DNA of 64,000 nucleotides from Camillea tinctor. Taxonomy: Eukaryota; Ascomycota; Sordariomycetes; Xylariales; Xylariaceae. Both the position numbers and the translations under genes were made by a program. The notes beneath the pieces are model-generated. The model was not told the DNA's origin, searched no databases, and saw only the letters and a list, made by a program, of their open reading frames with translations. Within the stretch, counting starts at the first letter, position 1; every line of letters begins with the position of its first letter. Positions 11,388 through 28,720 of this stretch are shown piece by piece. The stretch lies in contig MU394076.1 of assembly GCA_022578605.1 (NCBI GenBank), positions 124,001-188,000 on the forward strand, in the 5' to 3' direction.

Positions 11388-13002
11388 GATGGGGAAGAAG
11401 CGTACTGCTCCAGGCTCGTAAGAGGTAGCGAGGTAATGTGAGGTTAGGTTAGAGAGAGAGGGAAAAGGAAGAGAACGAGGTTAAAAAAAACGATGGGTCG
11501 TAGCGAACGCTTATTTATATCTCATTAATTAGTGTAGTAGCGGGAAAGAAATAGAGGGAAATAAGAAGAAGGACAGGGGAGAAGAAAAACAAATCAAACA
11601 GAGCGTGGTTTCGCACTGGTTGCGGGGTTTGATGTTTTTCTCAATCGAATCGCGATTATTTCGCAGTCTCTAGATATTAATAGGTTTATGTGTTTTTGTC
11701 TAGACTTGTTTATGAAGGATGGATGATGTAGACAAGTGGCTAGAAAGCGGCGAAGGGAGATATTAACCAGTCAGCTTGCAAAGCAGCCAGGCTGGGTTTT
11801 GTGGGATAGTGGGATAGGAATCGCAAGCATCATAGCTGGAGACAAGAAGAGAGGGAGAGAAAAAGAATGGCGATGGAGCTGGGCATGTCCGCAGATCTTA
11901 TTCGAGGATGTAACATTCTGCATACATAGTAGCGTAGTACATACGTACAAAATATGACACTAGTGCAGATAAAGACTGAACCCAATTCTAGAATATCTAA
12001 CGAACTTGGGAACTTTTTGACTTTCTCATCCTTTTTAGCACGTGCGAATGACCAATGAGGACTAGGGGAGCTACAGATAAGACTTTACATACCTGTCGAC
12101 CTCGGGTGACCGGTGGCGCAATGGAAAGAACTTACCAGCTAACCTAGGGCCTAGGGTCTTAAAGGTACCGAGGGACAGCCTAGGCTTGTAACTTTAATTT
12201 TATGTACATGACATAGCGAGGATAAATAAGTATATTATGTATAGTAAGCTGATACAGTCTATACATATCAACCAAGTATGTATAAAGTAAACTACCTGCA
12301 ACTCCCATAAAATTTACATCTTCTTATTTTCTCCCTATTATCAGTTCATAAACCTCTGACTGTGTTTTGATATATCTTTTTTCTTAATTATAATTCATGT
12401 CACCAGATAAGAACACCAACTGCGTGACTTAATGCATTATTACATGTAAAGTGAAAAAAAAAAGGCTCGGGCGTTTTGCTCCTGTGGCTAGAGTCCAAGC
12501 TTCAAACAATGGAAAGAAAAGAACCAAAAACGACCCCCTCCAATACCCCAGGTTCTACTCCAACTCAAAAATTCGCATTCTCATATACATTGATACACCT
12601 AGTTGTACATCCTACATAACCCCAACAACATATTTACTGCAGCACCTATCTGTCTAATCATAAACCAGTATTCATATTTCGTTGGGGAAACAGGAACCAG
12701 GAAGCGGACCAAAAAAAGGAACTAGACCAAACCAAAACCATGGGTATAAGGAAGAAATCGCACAGATGGATTACACACATACGTACATAACATACTTACA
12801 TACTACATGATGGTACACATGCACATACATGTCTTGTACATCTAACTTATATCTAACCTACCTACCTGAGATAAATAGCCTAAAAATGAAGGCACCCCTA
12901 TACTAAATACGAGGGGAAAAAAGGACAGAGATAGAAAAAAAAACATCTCATATGCATAGGTATATATCGATCGTGTGACGATGTCAAATCAGTCTGGGGG
13001 GA

Positions 13003-13049
<47 letters not shown>

Positions 13050-13916
13050 GTAGTAGGTCTGAGGTATGTATGTGATCTATTTTGATGTATGACTGACTCG
13101 TTACACCGTCGGTGTCTAAGCGCTCGCTACGCTACCTTTGTACCCTCTTCTTCACCTATCAATCGAATAACATATCTCGCCTGCAATCTATCTAACTTCA
13201 AAAAGAACCCTACCTGCGGGATTTGACTCCAAACCTAATCTCTCGAGCATACCACGTATATAACCTACATACATGCCAGCTCCTCACTGTAAGAGATAGA
13301 CAAATAGATAGGTAGATAATCGTAGGTTGAGCAGACCGTGGTTTAAAGTGGTAGCACATCACACATACATCCCATCACGCATCACATATCCTTGCAACAA
13401 CCACCATGCGTGCGTACGTCCGTTCCCCCTCATCCCCTAGAACCTGACACAACAACGCCAACACGAACCTTAAAAAAGGAAAGAGATAACACAAGAAGAG
13501 GGGTCCTATATGGACCGAATGAAGATAACTTGACATATATGATCCACATATATCCTCCCCCCTCCTTCCTCATTCATATTTGCCACATAGACGATGAGTT
13601 TCCGTATGCGCATCATAGGTTGTACTTTACCATCCCTGAAAACTTCAGCTATATAGAAATACAGTTGCAATGTAAGTAGTTGTGATTAATCAATCGAACC
13701 AATCTACTTAATCTACCTACTCTCGGTAGTATCAGAGGTAACTCAAGTATCTCCCCTATTTACTCCGGCATATCCAGGAATAAAGCACAACCACCGTCAT
13801 ATTGCAGATGCCCCCAATGTGCCTGTGCTACAATATGTCTACATTCATGCAAAAACCCCTTCCTCGCCATCGACTATTTTTTTTTGTTGAGAAGTCGGTA
13901 GGTAATACAGCACCGA
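11388..13916. other. Intergenic, 2.5 kb, no gene seen
   Basis: Promoter of the acyltransferase gene and 3' side of the RING/ZnF-UBP gene. Very AT-rich, with runs of TACATACATA and an AGT microsatellite at 13004-13056. A tRNA-like A box at 12112-12124 was examined and rejected. Confidence 0.55.
13004..13056. repeat. (AGT)n microsatellite
   Basis: About 17 AGT units with one interruption (TATTAG near 13040). Simple slippage repeat. Confidence 0.95.
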
Positions 13917-16174
13917 CTATCCCTTAGCCTTCCCTTTACCCTTCCGGCGCTTTTTGTCTTCCGGTACCGAAGCACTACCCTCTTGGATCTCGCCCTCCTC
14001 GACTTTCCCCTCCGCCTCTAGTTCTTTGAGCTTCTCCTGTCCTGAAATAAACATGGTCAAATCGTGGTTCTGGTCTTTCAAGTCCGCATTCTCCAACTGC
14101 AGCTCTTGGACCTTCGCGCCCAGACTCTCAAGCTCCTTATTGACGTGCTCGATCCTTTTCATCAACCCCTCCGAGACCTTCTTCTCTTCCTGTAAGCTCT
14201 TTCCGAGACCTCTGGCTAGGTCGGTTGATTTAGTCGCCCTGGTACGTTCACGTTCCAGATCCTTCTCCAAAGCCGGAATGGTCTCATTTCGCAATTCGCG
14301 TTGCTCCTTCTTGAGGGCTCGTAACTCCTTAAGTGCTTCTGCTGCCTGAGATGCGGCCTTCTCTGCGGCCGCCGATGCTTTGGCTGCTTTATCTGCTGCC
14401 TTGGATAGCATCTCTTCAAAATAAACACGCTGGCTTTCCAATTGGCTGGTCAGGAGGTGTGTGTACTCTATGCCAATATTCTCTAATTTCGCCCTTGGCA
14501 CTACATCATCAGATTCATGACCGCCATGCCCATTAGGCCCGTCTTGATGTCCAGGAAGTTCAACCACCTTCCCATCTCCTTTGTCCCTAATCAGACGGTG
14601 AACCCACATGTCCCCGGCGTAATCCCACACATACTGGGTATCTAGCTCTAGAGAAAAGGTATGCGCTGTGTCCTTCCAATGCTCCTTTGCATGACCTCCC
14701 TTGTATCTACCGCAACCCACATTACCACATATCAAACATATCCAAAGGTCGTCGGGTGAGTCGCATACAGAGCATAAGTTAGAGACGTGTGAGCCAAAGG
14801 GTTGCGTATACGGGTTTTCCGGGTCATATGGGGCAGAGGACGCGGAGTTCGAGCTAGACATGTATTGATGGTAGCCGTTCGTAGATGGATTGGTATGTCG
14901 GCATACGGGACAGCCAGACCCCCTCCATTTCTGTAGACAAGAACAATGAAACACATGCTGGCAAGGTATGGTCAGCAGACCAGTGGTGTCATCCATGCGC
15001 TCCAGGCAGACAGGACAAGTAGGTAGTTCAACTAGGTTCGGCGTCGGTGGTGGGAATGGCTTGAGCGAGTTGTGCGTAGATGAAGACGGAGTAAAGGGGT
15101 CCTGGCTGAGATCTGGGAAACTCCCGTTCCCACGGGTTGGAGTCTCAAACGTGATAGACCTGACGAAAGCGATATTACATGTCTCCGGCTACGTACAAGA
15201 ATTAGCTACCAGCATTGTTCCGAGTTGTTTTAAGTAAGAAGAAAAGAATAAGCAGGGGGCCATACCTCGATTTGGTTGAACACCTTGCCGTCAAATTCGC
15301 GACCAAAGAGCTGCGCTCGTTTGCTATCACGAAACTTCATGAGCACGAGATACCGATTCATCCGACCTGTCATGACCATCCGGTAATGGCTGATCTGGTC
15401 CCTCCACCTTTCCCCGATAAAACCCAGAAAGTCGCTTGGTGAAAGATAGCTCGGTACAGCTGGTATGCAAATCGTTGTGCAGTCAAACTGGCTATCGTCC
15501 TGACCCTCCCCAACGACGAGTTCGGGTGGGAGGCTAAGCTCGGGGCTCTCGTCGCCCTCTCGATATAAGTGCACAATTCCCCAACCAAAATTTGTATGTT
15601 TAGGTTTCGTCAGCGGAACATATTTCGCTTTGGTGGCCTTGCCAGCACTACCCATTGAAGGACCGACAGCAGCGGCAGCGGCAGTAGAGCTCGCGGCTTC
15701 TGCCATATTGTCCTGACTCCCGTGATCTTCCGTATCTATGCTCTCTACACTAAGCCGGCCGAATCTCCAGTCTTTCACTGCGGTCTGTGGATTTATAGCA
15801 GCATAGGTTTGCGGAGGGGGGAAGCTTAACGTCCGCTGTCGTTGCTGCTTCTCGCTCAAGACAACCAGGTTTCGTTCGTCTCGTGTTTCGGTTGGCCGTA
15901 GTGTACCGCAGTCGATGACGTTATTATCGATCTGTGATTTAATGCCGGCGCGAGATTCCTGTCGCAGGTTTCGGTGACTCGGCTGCGTATAGCTTGAAAA
16001 TGACCACTGCGATCGTGGGTGCGATGGAAGATTATCGAATATACTCGAATCCTTCTGTGGAAGCCAGACTTGGTCGTCCTGGATGGTGAAAGTATTTACT
16101 CCCTTACCAGCTACTGCTGCTGGTGGGCGCGCCGGATAAAGCTCAAATTTGAGGTGATAGAAATACGAAGGCAT
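13917..16174 (-). CDS. ETP1: BRAP2/Etp1-type RING and ZnF-UBP protein (E3 ubiquitin ligase)
   Basis: Two exons, 16174-15266 and 15188-13917, joined across a 77-nt intron (GTATGG...GTAG); 726 residues. Order of parts: a disordered N-terminal third; a BRAP2 RRM-like domain (about 205-305, with FLGFIGERW, YLVLMKFRD and FNQIE); a RING-H2 finger (Cys361 to Cys399, CPVCLERM...CQHVFHCSC...CPVC); a UBP zinc finger (about 442-500, LCSVC, CLICGNVGCGRYKGGHA); a long coiled coil (about 535-690); and a basic tail KKRRKGKGKAKG. This is the arrangement of human BRAP/IMP and yeast Etp1. The UBP finger is expected to bind the free C terminus of ubiquitin and the RING to recruit E2. Yeast Etp1 is linked to ethanol tolerance. 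The polyubiquitin gene lies next door, same strand, which may be chance. Confidence 0.93.
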
Positions 16175-16906
16175 AGCCTGCTAGGTCTCTGGCTAGGATG
16201 CGGATCTAGGGCGTTGCTTTGGTCGTCAGAGAAGCATATCATAGGTGTAAATCCTTGGCCAACGCTCGGGGTGGCAAATGCTGTTTGCGTGTTAAGGAGG
16301 GAGTGAAATTTCGATCTCAGTTATTCGTGGAGGATTATCAAATACCATCTTTTTAAGACAGGCAAGGGAGGTTGATTATTTTCTTTTTAAGGTCAAAGAC
16401 TGAGAAGTTATTCTAGGTAGGTAGGTAGGTAGGTTAGGTACATTAGAGGTTCTTTTTTTTCTTTTCTTTTTTTTTTTTGGGTTGTCAAATAGAAAAGGTT
16501 TAGGTATTTAGGTAGACTCGAGGCGTGAAGGCAACCAAGAATAACCTTGCAACCTTGCGGCTGAGCCACTTCTTTGGCGGGGCTAAGCTAAGCATATATA
16601 CCGATATATACGGCATATTCGGGTATTCAATCAAAATACTACGGGAATTACGTTTTATCACATACATACGTCACATCAAATCAAGTACCGGAAGACGATA
16701 CGACGAAAAAGAAGTTGTGGTTCAAGTCAATAAACTTGACTGACTATATTTCATTGCTAGTCATCGCATCTCGTGGTGCGTCAATTAGCCGCTATGGGCC
16801 ATTACAGTGATTTGCTTATCATGCCTAAAATCAAGAGACCCTATTTACCAGGGCCATACCGGAAACGCCAGTTCGTGCGGGTATCGTCAGCACCAGTATC
16901 CATCGT
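16175..16906. other. Intergenic, 0.7 kb
   Basis: Promoter of the RING/ZnF-UBP gene and 3' UTR side of polyubiquitin. A (GGTA)n tract at 16414-16440 and a T-rich run near 16450-16480. No gene seen. Confidence 0.6.
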
Positions 16907-21158
<4,252 letters not shown>

Positions 21159-23702
21159 TTAGTTAGACTTAATGACAAGTTTCGACAAGAACTTATTCGA
21201 CAACGAATCGAAATCATATCTGTCAAACTTCGACTGATTTCTCGTTCGAAGATACGACTCTGTACACTGGTTAGCTTCCAGTATATTTTAAAAAGGATTG
21301 CGAGATCTCTTACCATGCTTCAAAATATGCTGCCGCACTTCAGTCATAGCTTCGCAGACGGCGACGTTGTTGTTGAGAAGGTGGCCATGACGTTGGCTGT
21401 CCCAGTCGACTAGAGACGGAAGCTTCTGGGAGATGGCGTGGAAAAGACCGGTAATAACACCAACGGGAGTAGATTCCATATCGTGGCAGAACTTCTCGAC
21501 AGCGACGGGGTCTGGTACCCGGTAGTGGCAATCAAATTGCATCTCTTCCCATACAGCTAGCAGGATAGAGGCTAGCATGAAGATAGTGGGCCAGTTCTTG
21601 AGACGATCACCACTGTATACGCTAGAGTAGAGGGCAGACAGCTCCTCCAAAATTTCTTTCTGTAGCTCGCGCCACATGTCGGCCATAGCACACTTGATCT
21701 GGAAGTTGATCATGACAGGAGCGACATATTTGCCGTAGTATTTCGAGTCCTCATCGTCGATCTGGCCTTCCATGGACTGCTCGGAGCCCTGTTGCTCGAC
21801 GAGGGTAATGTGCATGGTGAGGTTGTAGGCCAACACTAGCTTGAGCGCCTTGCGAATAACCGGCAGCTTCTCCTTAGTGTAGAAGCGGTAGGCCGTCTTC
21901 AAAATTTCCGTGACAAAGGGAGTACCTTCAAAGTGATCATCAATGAAATTCTCGAAACCGCTCTCAATGTGCTTATCCAAATACTCAGCGAGAGCATCGG
22001 TATTGATGCCACCCTGGCCGACATCCAGCTTCTCGGTCTTGAGCTCAAACTCAATGGGCTCTTGATCCATTTGGTATGACTCAACCCAATCAACCTGGAA
22101 ACAGCTGTCATCCGCAACAAAGACCTCACGAACCATTACGGGCAGACAGAAACCATATCCGTGCGTAATCCACATCAAGGTTTCCTTCTGCGCAAAGCCC
22201 TTCACGTTGTAAACCGACACCCCGCGGCCGAGGTGTCGTTCGTAGTCGGCCTTCCAATCTTTCATGAAATACCCAATATCCTTAATATCAATGCGAGTGC
22301 AAGGCACCTGCCAGAGCCGAGCATGGGACGGTTGGCAACCGCCACACGGCTCGCCCTTGTCGCAAGTTTTCTTGAGGAACTTGCACCGAAGACAAGCTCG
22401 GAGTTTTCTAATCTCACTGGCCTGCTTGCGCTGCTCAGGCAGGAGAGGACCCTTTCTCCGTCCAACCTTCTTCTCGACAGTACCGTCCTTCTTCCCGTTA
22501 GAAGTCCTTCGAATGACCGATTTCGTGGACTTGGCAATTGGGCTCTTCTTAGGACCCGAATTCCGTCGCGACGGGTTGTTGTGGGGCGGAGAGTTCACAC
22601 CAGACCCGCTGGCCGGGCTGTGGCGGGTAGAAGTGGGAGATGTCTTGATGGGGACAGGGGCAACTGCAGCAGTCGGACTGATAATCTCATGTGTGTGGTG
22701 GCTCTCACCGTGATAGCAATTCCGATGGTTTGACGGATCCGAGTAAGTATCCGACTCGGGGGAGAATGGAGAATAGTTAAAAGAAACATCCTCATAACTA
22801 CTACTGAAATCAAGAGGCTGACCGCTGCCGTCCGAGTGAGAGGCATCAGAACTGGTTCTCAAGTGGAGAGTCTGGCCCGGGTTGAAAATTGCAGCAGGGT
22901 TTTGTGCCTGGGCATGCTGGTACGTCTCGTAGTTTTGATACATGTCTACCTGAGTCCAGCCGTTGTCACTCGAACCCGGAAGCGACAGAACTTCTAAATA
23001 AGTTCCAGTCGGAGACTGGCTACCAAGGCTCCCAAATCGGGGAAGGCCATCGGCGGGGAATTGCAGCGAAGCACTAAAATCTTGCCAGTTTCCCATCTCC
23101 ATTCCCTCCCACTGCTGCTGCATGGCCCGAGCATCTTCAACGGGCGAAACACTGCCGAAACCCTGTTCCATCTGGATTCCGGACTCTAGGGCGGCCTGGG
23201 TCGTCGCGGGCAAATATTCAATAGGACTATGCTGGAAGCTGGCGGCCGCGGCGGCATACGGATTAAACGGAATCAGAGCGTTGTCCTGGATATAGTGGGA
23301 CAGGTCCTGGACCGGAGGATGCTGCTGCTGGTGCTGAAGAAGAGTCCAGTCGGTTAGAAGAACAGGCGAATGGCCAGGATGAGGGGCGGCTCCTTGGTAG
23401 GGCGAATGTTGCAAAGGGCTCGCACTCGACTGTGCTGGAGAGTGCGATTGCGATTGCTGTTGATGTTGAGATTCATCGGGAGAAGAAACATTGCTCGAGT
23501 TTGAAGTCTGGGGACCCGGCACAGCAGCCATATCAAGCGGCATCGACCAGGCACCTGGCGGACGAGTGGGAGGAGCCATTGTAGTGGGCGATATGGCGGG
23601 ATTCGCGGTTGGAGCAGTGGTGTACGGATAACGGTCCCGCTGGTCGAAAGCAGTCAAGTCCAACAGTGCATCTCCCCCCGCGGCGTTGAAATCGAGGGTC
23701 AT
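21159..23702 (-). CDS. Zn2Cys6-type transcription factor, Gln/Pro-rich N terminus
   Basis: Exons 23702-21314 and 21259-21159; 829 residues with the 53-nt intron (GTAAGA...TACAG) removed. The first ~330 residues are rich in Gln, Ser, Pro and Tyr (transactivation-like). A basic stretch (RRTSNGKK, KVGRRKGP) precedes a zinc cluster with Cys at 437, 440, 447, 453, 456 and 468. Spacing is C-x2-C-x6-C-x5-C-x2-C-x11-C; the last interval is longer than the usual 6-9. After it comes a conserved-looking alpha-helical half (about 470-829), with no standard fungal TF middle-homology motif that I recognise. The chosen 3' exon gives a tail starting HESYLRTRNQSKFDRYDF, which has the look of conserved protein sequence. 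Reading through instead ends at GKRSRNPF. The target genes are unknown, so no symbol is given. Confidence 0.85.
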
Positions 23703-24231
23703 TGTTGTCAGTCGTCAGGGAAAGGAGAGGAAGATTCAACTGGAGGATTGGAGGAGAGTTCCGCTAGTATTATTAGACAAGCAAAGTAGACACCGCTCTT
23801 TCATGAAATTACCCTCTCAACTCCTGGGGGATGAAAAAGAACAGAAGCGAGAGGTGTGATGGCAGAGGAAGTAAGATTTTACAGTGGTGGCCGAGTGAGA
23901 TCGAGGATAAGGATGGGGAAGATTGGCCTTGAGCAGGCAATGGAGAGAAGGCTTAGGAGGCTTGGAAGACATGAGAATTGTGCGAGGACAGACGGGGAAA
24001 CTGGCGGGAAACTGGCGGTGAGAAGAACAACGCTGGCGTCGCAGTCCCACCTGCAACCTGCAGTAACGGAGCCAATCAGACGGGCCAGTCCGTGGGCCGA
24101 CAAGACATGGGGTGGGCTCGGGGTGGTTGGCGCTGGGCCAATCATCAGCCAGGAGCACCTGTTGTACCAGCAGCGCTAACACCACTAGCTTTGGTCTGGC
24201 ACTGTCTGCGGTACACGCGGACAAGCGGGGA

Positions 24232-24296
24232 AGAAGGAGTTAGTAGAAGGAGAAATAGAAGTAGAAGTAGAAGGAGAAGTAGAACAAGAAGAAGCA
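24232..24296. repeat. Degenerate purine-rich minisatellite
   Basis: Variants of AGAAGTAGA and AGAAGGAGA in tandem. Confidence 0.8.
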
Positions 24297-24462
24297 AGAG
24301 TGACTTGTAACTAAAACCAACAGGTTACCTACTATCAAATATATGTACATAACCACATAAAACATAGTATGTAGGTACATAGATTAATAAGGTTATATAC
24401 CTAGGTTACATATATACATAACCTTACATAAATACTACAGTGGACCTATTGCACATAAAGCC

Positions 24463-24519
24463 TGTTGTTGTTATATTGTTGCTGTTGCTGTTGCTGTTGT
24501 TATTGTCGTAGTCGTTGTC
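24463..24519. repeat. GTT/GCT trinucleotide tract
   Basis: Runs of GTTGTTGTT and GTTGCTGTT units with interruptions. Confidence 0.85.
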
Positions 24520-26237
24520 GATGGCGGGGTTAGCGAATATCTATGCGTACTACCTACTTTTAACCAATTACCTGTTCTTCCCACCAGCTCCCACTACTGT
24601 ACAAGTAAGGGGAGGGGGAGAAAGTCCCCAGTACCAGTCTATCAATATAGTGTATAAGTTCCAACCCTTTTTTTTTTTTTAAAACAACTAACTAACTCAC
24701 CTACCTACATTAGACTATCGTACCGGACTTGTTACCCAGCTACACTACCACTAGAATAGACGACACTAAACTCAGCTAAGTCTGATGTTGGTAGTTATGG
24801 CTTCTATTTTATTTTAGCTGCAGAAAGAATAAAGATACATTAGATCATTGACCTAAAGCACGCTATCCATGTACAATACTTACATATTACATACAATATC
24901 GCATTCCGATTGATTTAACCCATACTGGTAAGAATTAGGTACTATGCGTACAGGACTAGACAACCAATAGTAAAAGCAGAACCAGTTATGGTAACGAGAG
25001 AGAAAGAAAAAAACACCACAACAACACCACAACCACGCAAGAACAACAACGAGTTTCATGTTGGAAATGTCGCCACTGGATGATCTAGGAACTCTAGAAC
25101 CAATTCGATCTAGTGTACACCCGTTTAGCACTGTCCCCCGAAACGAAGAAAAACCAGGTTCACTTGCGGGTCGATGGATCCATACAACTAGTTGGTTGTA
25201 AGTTGTAATTCGCATGTTTTTTCTTTGTTTCTCTTTACTTACAATGTTGATGTTCAGTCGACAAAAAAGTAAAATAACAGATAGGATGGATGGACAACAT
25301 CACTCCCTGATGATGTAGTTCATGTAGGTTCATTACCCTTTAGGACAGCTCACTGCAGATTTCAATTGATTAGTAGGTTAGGTATGTGTCAATCTCGTCT
25401 CAATTGATCAATTGAATTACAAAGTAGCTCTGACGCATGCATTTCCCAACTTGCTTTAGCTGGTTATATGAGTGCATGCAGGCTACATCAGGTGAAATTC
25501 TCCTCCTACCCTCCAGAAAGAGAGAGAATAGAAAGACAAAAAAGAGAAGAAAAAAAGGGCAAAAATACTTCATCAATATGGAAATCTGACTAGCAACTCT
25601 CAGAATGACAAGTGTATGCGAAAAGGCTCTTTACAGGGGTCAGGGTCAGTAAGCTCACCATGGAAGACTCAAGAAAGGAATGCCCCCATTGTAGTTTTGA
25701 TATAGTCCATGTAGGTCTCTAAACTCAGCCTAGTTTGCATAGTTGTATACTAGATCCCATCAACACATAGACCCGGGTAGTATATCGTCACTAAAATAGC
25801 TTCGTGGAGCTTCTATAACCTCGGTGCATTCCCCAGCTGCTGGCAAAGTTACCCGCAACCAATACGAACAATCCTAGCCTGTGGAATTTCTCGAACGACG
25901 AGTCGTGTCCACCAACGATTCCAGCAAGCCGATCCTGACCCCTACGCGAAGCAGGGTCCAGCAGTAAGACACACAAAGTCTCCGGCCAGTATCCTTGATA
26001 CTTTTCACTGTGTACCACACGACCTGCCGTCAGCATCAGCATCTGCAGATAGACGTGATACCGTTTACACTTGAGCCACTTGACCTCCGCATCTTTCGCC
26101 ATCACCTTTACCCAATCCCAATCCGTCACCCACATAAATCGCCTCAGATGCCCATCTCATTTCCGCACATTGGTGGTCATGTCTTACCCTTTCCGGTCCC
26201 GAGAGTGAGCCTGCTTTCCCATCCTCTTCCTTTCTCC

Positions 26238-26295
26238 TCATCATCATCATCATCATCATCATCACCATCATTGCCATCATCACCCTCATCATCAT
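26238..26295. repeat. (TCA)n microsatellite
   Basis: TCA units, nine perfect then interrupted. Confidence 0.9.
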
Positions 26296-28694
26296 GTTAC
26301 AACACAGCATGAAGAGGCGAGGAAGTGTTGGTAGTCTCCTTTACCCATCGTCTTAGCAAGCCGTTTGCCATGCTAAGGGATATCGGCGCCGCCGCCACGA
26401 AAGAAAAAAACTAATTCCTGTCCCATCGGTGGATCGTAGTCCACCCGGGGCTCTATATCTGAGAGCCGGTACCCATCCATAGCAAAAAAGAGCAGAGTTG
26501 CCCGTGAGCTCCCCACTTGTGCTACCACACGGCCAGATGGATCACTACCAGACTAGACAGCCAGACAACGCCCGTAGCCGTAGCGCGCGATTCGATTTGT
26601 CACCTTGTCACCTTGTCCGTACGCTTTCGTGAATCTATTGGCTACATGCGGGACAGCTCCTCTTGGAGGATTCGTTCGGCCCTAGCACTCTCACCAGAGG
26701 TATAGCAGTGACTTCGTCAAGGTATCATGTCATACATACATACCTCTAGTACCGCTCATCATTTCGATATAACCAGGGTATATGTACCTTGGACCTCGCC
26801 CCGATATGCCCATGTCTTTTTTTCCTATATGCACATTAGCCCTAGTCGTACATGTTTGTCTTCCAATAGGTACGGTAGATTCATAGCGTATGGTCTAAAC
26901 GCCGATCATGTCCTAGAGATGATCAAAGATGTTGGATGGGACACGCTGCGAAGAGGAGTGGTCGTTATCTAAGCCACCTGTTCGTTATCTCGTTCAAGGT
27001 CGACGATTACTTGCAGAACTACTGACCGCCCCATCCCGTTGTCGGCATTATCGATCTAACGGAATGCCTAGGCAGATGTTATTTGGGAGGTTATCGTGGT
27101 GAGGTCCATAACTGGCCAGCTCACCCGATGCAGTTGTCTCGGCTCCACGATTTATGGGCGACTAGAAGGTGGAGATTTTGGTTCTCAAGAGGCGCTCCTC
27201 CACCTTGAGAAAGACCATACAGCATCGGTACGCTATTTCTGTCCCTGCCTATAATAGGTGCAACCTAGGTGAGTATGTATGTCTGAAACTGAGCGGTAAA
27301 ATTGAAGGAGCACAGCTACAGAAAAGAGTGCCGGTATTCCATCTCTTAGGTCTGTCTCAGGTCAACCCATCCTGGTGTTGTTGTGATGTGTACAAATCTG
27401 AGACATCCCCGGATCGACGGAGAGCCGTCCCAACCCACCATGCGTTAAGTCCACGTCTCGTTTAACCCTGTGACTTCGCCACTGGGAAAGGTCCGCTCAC
27501 GGCGAGACCCGCACGTAGCACTGCTGACTCCGGGCCGGAGGATAGGACGACGGTAGACGGTTGCGGGTTTTGGCTACTAGCCTACCACGCGGAGGGGATC
27601 GTATGGATTCCTCTGGCTGCCCACACAGACACCGATGAGATGTAATACAGAAGGTCGTACAATAATTTTCAATAATACTTGCCCAACCCCGCTCAGTGTC
27701 TTGACAAGACTCTGAGTTATTCAGTCCAGTGCTACCAGTGCACGATGCGGATGGACCAACACTCCCGAGTTTGACAGCAAACGGTTGCGTTGATAGCGCT
27801 GTCTGGTTTTTTGCGCAACTTTCGCCACCATAGAAATATCTACTTCGAGAATCTTTCCTGTCGTCGTTGAGGGGGGGGGACTCCCCTGTCATGATCTACA
27901 GACACGAAATAGTCCGGTCCCAGCGGCTGGAGAGATTGGGTACGGGGCAAAAAAGCTGTGGGCAGGTGTTGTCTTGGGTGACGGAGTGAGAGCACACTCC
28001 CTACACGCCAGCTCTTCACGCATAGCAGACGACTCAGGGCCGGGCTAGTATATCGTCAGTGCTCCTTGTGCATAAGAGGGAGCGAGGATATATTGTCCCT
28101 ATGAGCCAGACGAGCCAGGTCCTACCGGTAGTTAGGCCCATTCCCGTCATGTACGTACATTACCATTATACTACCTACACTACACCTACACATCCACACT
28201 TGCTTGCTTGTTTGCGGTGATGGCGTCCAAGCGATGACTATAGTGTACCAGTTAGCTAGATTTTACAACACAGATATAGTGCCTGCAGAAACGTGGTTCC
28301 CCTCGTGTCAGCAGTGAGTGTTTTTTTTTCAACTATGAAAATAGCGGTGCTTATAATAGCTTTATGTGTAAACCTGTGTCTCTGTGTCATACTGGTCACA
28401 AACAGAATGCACAATGCAGATTCTTATATCTTATCCATGCAGGTATCCTTTCCAAGTGGTACTCTGTAGTGGTAGTGTAGAGGCTATGTGACGAAGAGAG
28501 CAGTCGTATCAGGCTTATATTGGTGTAGCCCTTGAAGTTGTTGTCGGAAAGCACACCCACTACCAACAGCACGCTCAAAGCATGGCTAAGCTCGTGATTT
28601 AATCTAAACATGAGCACATAATTGTGTTTATAGGATAAGGGGGGAGCATGTACTACCTACTGGTCTAACCTTAGATAGGTCCTCAGCTCAGTAG

Positions 28695-28720
28695 CTAGGT
28701 AGGTAGGTAGATAGGTAGGT
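28695..28720. repeat. (GGTA)n tract
   Basis: TAGG/GGTA tetranucleotide run with one GATA interruption, one of many such tracts in the window. Confidence 0.85.

Noticed and set aside
12112..12124. GGTGGCGCAATGG resembles a tRNA A box / initiator tRNA start
   Set aside because: No B box, no anticodon arm and no closing acceptor stem within 90 bp.
13004..13056. Regular short repeats that could suggest an array such as CRISPR
   Set aside because: Plain trinucleotide microsatellite in a eukaryotic genome; no spacers.
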